Origin: Candidatus Heimdallarchaeota archaeon
GTDB taxonomy: Archaea > Asgardarchaeota > Heimdallarchaeia > Heimdallarchaeales > Kariarchaeaceae
Assembly (NCBI GenBank): GCA_022574115.1
Contig: JACZSS010000045.1
Location: 1-9,745, forward strand
Length of the DNA stretch: 9,745 nt
Reading direction: 5' to 3'
The notes beneath the pieces are model-generated. The model searched no databases. It had not been told where the DNA came from and worked only from the letters and a program-made list of their open reading frames with translations. The position numbers and the translations under genes were made by a program. This document shows positions 7,650-9,745 of this stretch, in pieces; position 1 is the stretch's first letter; every line of letters begins with the position of its first letter.

Positions 7650-8498
7650 TTACTTTAATAATCGAGTTCCACAGGTGGTGCAGAACTGTTCTCCAGATTG
7701 ATTGGCAGTTCCACATTCAATACAAAATACAAATTCACCTTTTGCTGTCTTGGTAATACTAGATTTTTTCAATTTTCCTTCTTTAGTGATCTTTGGCATG
7801 CCAAATTTGTCTCCGATGGAGGTTTTTTGAGTGATGAAATATATTAGCCCTGCAAGAATCATGCCTATTACGACTAATAATCCAAAATTGATATCTATTC
7901 CGGGTTCGACTATGGGTTCACTAATTGTAGGGGTAACTAAAGGCTCTAATGGAGGAGGTGAAGTTGATGTGGTCGTGGATCCTTGCTCTGAAGGATTTAG
8001 ACTTTCAGTTTGGTTGGTATTGTCGCTCGTTTCTGATACCGTAAAGTCATATACACAGAGATTAGAAATAGTGATTGTTTGTTGCTCATGTAATGAGTTA
8101 TCGGACTGACTAACCTCGATTTGCAACCGAACCTCTCCGTTTATACTAGATGTCCAAACTACGGTTACATTCTTGCTTTCGCCTGGGGCCAGTGAGTACA
8201 AAGTGAAGTTATATAATTCACTGGAATAGGAATAACCACTGAGTTGTCCAATTTCATATTCTAGGACAAAATTGTATGTGGTAGGAAATGGATTGTGAAT
8301 TTCGATCCAAAACAAAACAGTATCGTTACACATATCGAGATCCTGGTCCTGTAAATTCACACCAGCTGATAAGAGGGCTGTTTGATCCAAGATCACCGAT
8401 CCGCTTACTTGGCCTGCGCTTCCGAATAAGAGCAAGACCAAAGGTATACAATTCAATATTTTATTCCTCCTAAATTTTGATGAAAAACCCCATTCCAT
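7650..8498 (-). CDS. Single-pass surface protein with CARDB/Ig-like ectodomain and cytosolic C-terminal zinc ribbon
   Basis: No family name is certain. Numbered from the ATG at 8498 (282 residues): an N-terminal basic stretch and a hydrophobic run near 15-30, ending in small residues, look like a signal peptide. A beta-rich domain of roughly 35-145 resembles the CARDB/Ig-like modules of archaeal surface proteins (pattern I-x-N-P-F-P ... L-A-P-G-E-S-K-N-V-T-V-V-W). A Ser/Thr/Pro/Glu-rich linker follows, then a TM helix at ~203-224, a Lys-rich cytosolic stretch, and a zinc ribbon C-x2-C-x10-C-x2-C at 259-276. N-x-S/T sequons (NDT, NFT, NVT, NQT) all lie on the predicted outer side. The start is unsure: the frame is open to a TTG at 8564, but that upstream part looks non-coding. 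The TTG at 8456 has a perfect AGGAGG nine bases before it and would give a compact signal peptide (268 residues). The role may be surface sensing or scaffolding; there is no enzymatic motif. Confidence 0.75.
   Translation of the reverse strand: MEWGFSSKFRRNKILNCIPLVLLLFGSAGQVSGSVILDQTALLSAGVNLQDQDLDMCNDTVLFWIEIHNPFPTTYNFVLEYEIGQLSGYSYSSELYNFTLYSLAPGESKNVTVVWTSSINGEVRLQIEVSQSDNSLHEQQTITISNLCVYDFTVSETSDNTNQTESLNPSEQGSTTTSTSPPPLEPLVTPTISEPIVEPGIDINFGLLVVIGMILAGLIYFITQKTSIGDKFGMPKITKEGKLKKSSITKTAKGEFVFCIECGTANQSGEQFCTTCGTRLLK
8466..8471 (-). promoter_or_regulatory. Strong Shine-Dalgarno motif pointing to a TTG start at 8456
   Basis: AGGAGG on the minus strand lies nine bases before a TTG (8456-8454) in frame with the zinc-ribbon surface protein. 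Starting there would put the hydrophobic core of the signal peptide two or three residues from the N-terminus. It is the best SD match seen in the window and rivals the ATG at 8498, which has no SD. It could instead be a chance match inside Arg-Arg codons. Confidence 0.45.
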
Positions 8499-8763
8499 CC
8501 TAAGAATAATAAAGGTCATAAAACCATTTAAGTCCTTACAATTGATGAAATGAAATCGATCCAATGATAGCTACATTATTTCAATTTTGGCGAAGTCTGA
8601 GTTTCAGCTAGATGATTTTGTCGTAATTATTTTGATCAATGACTTGTGTTTATTACCAATGATTGAATTAATCGCGCCCATGAATTGGTGAAAACTTAAT
8701 TTCAGTGATTGTCCGAGTAATCAAGAGCATACAGCTAGTTTATGTCAAACGATCTAAATAATG
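8499..8763. other. Gap without a recognisable gene
   Basis: AT-rich stretch between the surface-protein gene and the small ORF. I see no coding frame, RNA gene or strong hairpin. On the minus strand a CTTAAAT lies about 27 nt before the ATG at 8498 and is a weak TATA candidate for that gene. The same-frame extension to the TTG at 8564 falls here and does not look coding. Confidence 0.4.
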
Positions 8764-8924
8764 CTAAAATACTAAATTGCTAATAATACGCTTGACTTCT
8801 TCAAAAACACAATTCTTGTCCGTAGGGCATTCAAATAATTTTTTTCTAAATCGGTATTCGGTGAGTATACCGCTTTTTTTCTGCGGTATTCATCTGTTAA
8901 GCGCACAAGTTCATCGTCATTCAT
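8764..8924 (-). CDS. Small ORF with possible -1 frameshift at an A7 run
   Basis: Not a recognised family. The ATG at 8924 opens a 50-residue frame that stops at 8772-8774. Its first 17 residues look coding (charged, beginning MNDDELVRLTDEYRRKK), but after the A7 run (8874-8880 on the plus strand) the better-looking frame is -1. That frame has SGILTEYRFRKKLFE and then CPTDKNCVFEEVKRII, ending at a TAG at 8764-8766. Joined by a -1 shift, or by one extra A, the product is 53 residues: basic, helix-prone, with a C-x5-C pair. In the zero frame the run reads A-AAA-AAA, a classic slippery heptamer. TTATATA sits 23 nt before the ATG, well placed for a leaderless archaeal transcript. Options are a programmed frameshift, a homopolymer sequencing error, a decayed gene, or two unrelated chance frames. 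Confidence 0.4.
8852..8889. repeat. Overlapping inverted repeats around a T7 run
   Basis: Plus strand: CGGTAT (8852-8857), ATACCGC (8867-8873) and GCGGTAT (8883-8889). The middle arm can pair with either outer arm, each time with a 9-nt loop: a 6-bp stem with the left arm or a perfect 7-bp stem with the right arm. The loop of the right-hand hairpin is mainly the T7 tract. On the minus-strand transcript of the small ORF, the two folds would be mutually exclusive and would lie at and just after the A7 run. Confidence 0.6.
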
Positions 8925-8985
8925 GACAATAACAATGGTTATATGAGTATATAATACTTCTTGAATCTATTAAGCACAAGTTCAA
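8894..8985. repeat. Degenerate direct repeat, two copies
   Basis: Plus strand copies at 8894-8913 (ctgttaagcgcacaagttca) and 8967-8985 (ctattaagcacaagttcaa) agree at nearly all positions apart from a CG indel. They begin 73 bp apart. One lies inside the small ORF (encoding its ELVRLT part) and the other upstream of its promoter, where the minus strand can be read as a similar but start-less ELVLNRFKK peptide. This suggests an old tandem duplication of the start of the small gene. Confidence 0.45.
8948..8954 (-). promoter_or_regulatory. TATA-like box upstream of the small ORF
   Basis: TTATATA on the minus strand, 23 nt before the ATG at 8924 (-30 to -24). This is the spacing of an archaeal leaderless promoter and the main evidence that the small ORF is transcribed. 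Confidence 0.45.
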
Positions 8986-9016
8986 CGGATGAGTTTCCTA
9001 GGATTGCTTAAGTGAT

Positions 9017-9745
9017 CTAAACTGTCTTCAAAATCCACTTCATTAAATCTTTAAAGGCAAGAGAGTTCATCGCGTGTTTAGCGTGATACCAACCTATCTC
9101 CTTGGGTTCGGGTAACTGGTTAAAGAATTCGAGAGCTTGTTCTTTTGGCACATAGAAATCATCATCTCCAACCAGGAGAAATTTAGGTTTGTCGCTTAGT
9201 TTATCACTATTAGTTATCTGATCGACAAACGACATTTGCTCCACATATTTACTCAATCGATTTTGATTTAAGGTCGATCCAAAACGAAACCAATCAGAAA
9301 ACCTGCCAGTTGTAGCCATGAAGGCAAATGATCTGAATTGATCGCCAAATGTGGGGAGTAAGGATCCAAACATAGCACCAAAATCATGCGCGACTAAGCC
9401 AATTCTTTCCTTGTCGACATCTTGCCGAGATAACAAAATCTCCTGGGTAAGGTTCAAGGCCTCTATTTGACGACAGCATAGCTCAGCGTCATTCTGATAC
9501 TCGGTTTTCCACCATTTTTCATAATACAACTGTGGGTTCTCCTTGTATTTTTGTTTATCAAGCGACCAGAAACAAGTTGGGAGAATTGAGAGATACCCTT
9601 GTTCAGCCAGATTAATTGATAGTGTCAAAAACTGAGATCTGTTGGAATCGATTGCTTCAGTCTCAAGCCAATGTATAAAGTGAACTGCTGGAAATGGTTT
9701 GAGCTGAACATTCGTCGGGATTACCAAGAATGCTTCAACCTCAGG
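9017..9745 (-). CDS. Alpha/beta hydrolase, dienelactone-hydrolase-like, with Asp at the nucleophile position (5'-truncated by window edge)
   Basis: The frame is open to the right edge (last full codon 9743-9745), so the TTG at 9727 need not be the start; the six codons upstream (PEVEAF) continue the typical beta-strand before L-V-I-P. Numbered from that TTG, the order fits an alpha/beta hydrolase: strand PAVHFIH (13-19), where the last residues would form the oxyanion turn but HG is replaced by HW; the nucleophile elbow GLVAHDFGAMFG (110-121) with Asp115 in place of Ser/Cys; acid Asp189 or Asp190 in LLVGDDDFYVP; and base His218 in AKHAMN. The elbow reads A-H-D-F-G, like the H-D-x-G of haloalkane dehalogenases and epoxide hydrolases, but overall layout and the His region look more like dienelactone hydrolases. 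No cap domain is evident. The function is unknown; an ester, epoxide or halide substrate cannot be told apart here. The gene stands apart from the cyanophycin genes, with about 90 bp before the small ORF. Confidence 0.8.
   Translation of the reverse strand, partial: PEVEAFLVIPTNVQLKPFPAVHFIHWLETEAIDSNRSQFLTLSINLAEQGYLSILPTCFWSLDKQKYKENPQLYYEKWWKTEYQNDAELCCRQIEALNLTQEILLSRQDVDKERIGLVAHDFGAMFGSLLPTFGDQFRSFAFMATTGRFSDWFRFGSTLNQNRLSKYVEQMSFVDQITNSDKLSDKPKFLLVGDDDFYVPKEQALEFFNQLPEPKEIGWYHAKHAMNSLAFKDLMKWILKTV

Noticed and set aside
8499..8564. N-terminal extension of the surface protein to the TTG at 8564
   Set aside because: The added 22 residues precede the signal peptide and are not typical for it, and there is no SD or well-placed promoter for that start.
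8867..8889. Hairpin plus T7 as an intrinsic terminator on the plus strand
   Set aside because: The T-tract is in the loop, not after the stem, and no plus-strand gene ends nearby.
8565..9016. tRNA or other structured RNA in the largest gap
   Set aside because: I found no cloverleaf arms, TTCGA-like T-loop or other known RNA signature on either strand.

Overview
The window is AT-rich DNA that most likely comes from an archaeon, possibly an Asgard-type lineage; the lineage is an inference from style, not from a marker gene. The signs are TATA-like boxes about 24-30 nt before start codons (cyanophycinase and a small ORF at 8764-8924), which fits leaderless archaeal transcripts. There are also two proteins with C-terminal C-x2-C-x10-C-x2-C zinc ribbons, a surface protein with several N-glycosylation sequons, and a very large two-ectodomain FtsX-type permease. 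No rRNA, tRNA, CRISPR array or insertion sequence is visible.

Layout. Positions 1-2351 (+) hold cyanophycin synthetase (cphA), cut by the left edge: its frame is open to base 3 and its N-terminal domain lies outside. Everything else is on the minus strand. Reading from right to left in the direction of transcription: a right-edge-truncated alpha/beta hydrolase whose nucleophile position is Asp (9017-9745); a tiny ORF with a possible -1 frameshift at an A7 run (8764-8924); a single-pass surface protein with a cytosolic zinc ribbon (7650-8498); cyanophycinase (cphB, 6664-7542); a 1087-residue FtsX-type ABC permease (3343-6606); and its ATPase, which carries an AbrB-like segment and a zinc ribbon at its C-terminus (2370-3332). 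The ATPase gene ends 18 bp from the end of cphA, tail to tail.

How they fit together. CphA polymerises aspartate and arginine into cyanophycin, a nitrogen reserve, using ATP. CphB is the dedicated serine peptidase that cuts the polymer into beta-Asp-Arg dipeptides. The isoaspartyl dipeptidase that would finish the breakdown is not in the window. Synthesis and degradation genes therefore lie on opposite strands with an ABC transporter between them. The permease and ATPase form a clear two-gene operon (10-bp gap with an SD-like motif). Whether this transporter has anything to do with cyanophycin cannot be told from the sequence; FtsX/MacB/LolC-type systems more often act in mechanotransmission or lipid/protein extraction than in solute uptake.

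The most unusual parts are the cphA/cphB pair in an apparently archaeal setting, the fused domains on the ABC ATPase, and the repeat-rich 8764-8985 segment with an apparently frameshifted small gene.
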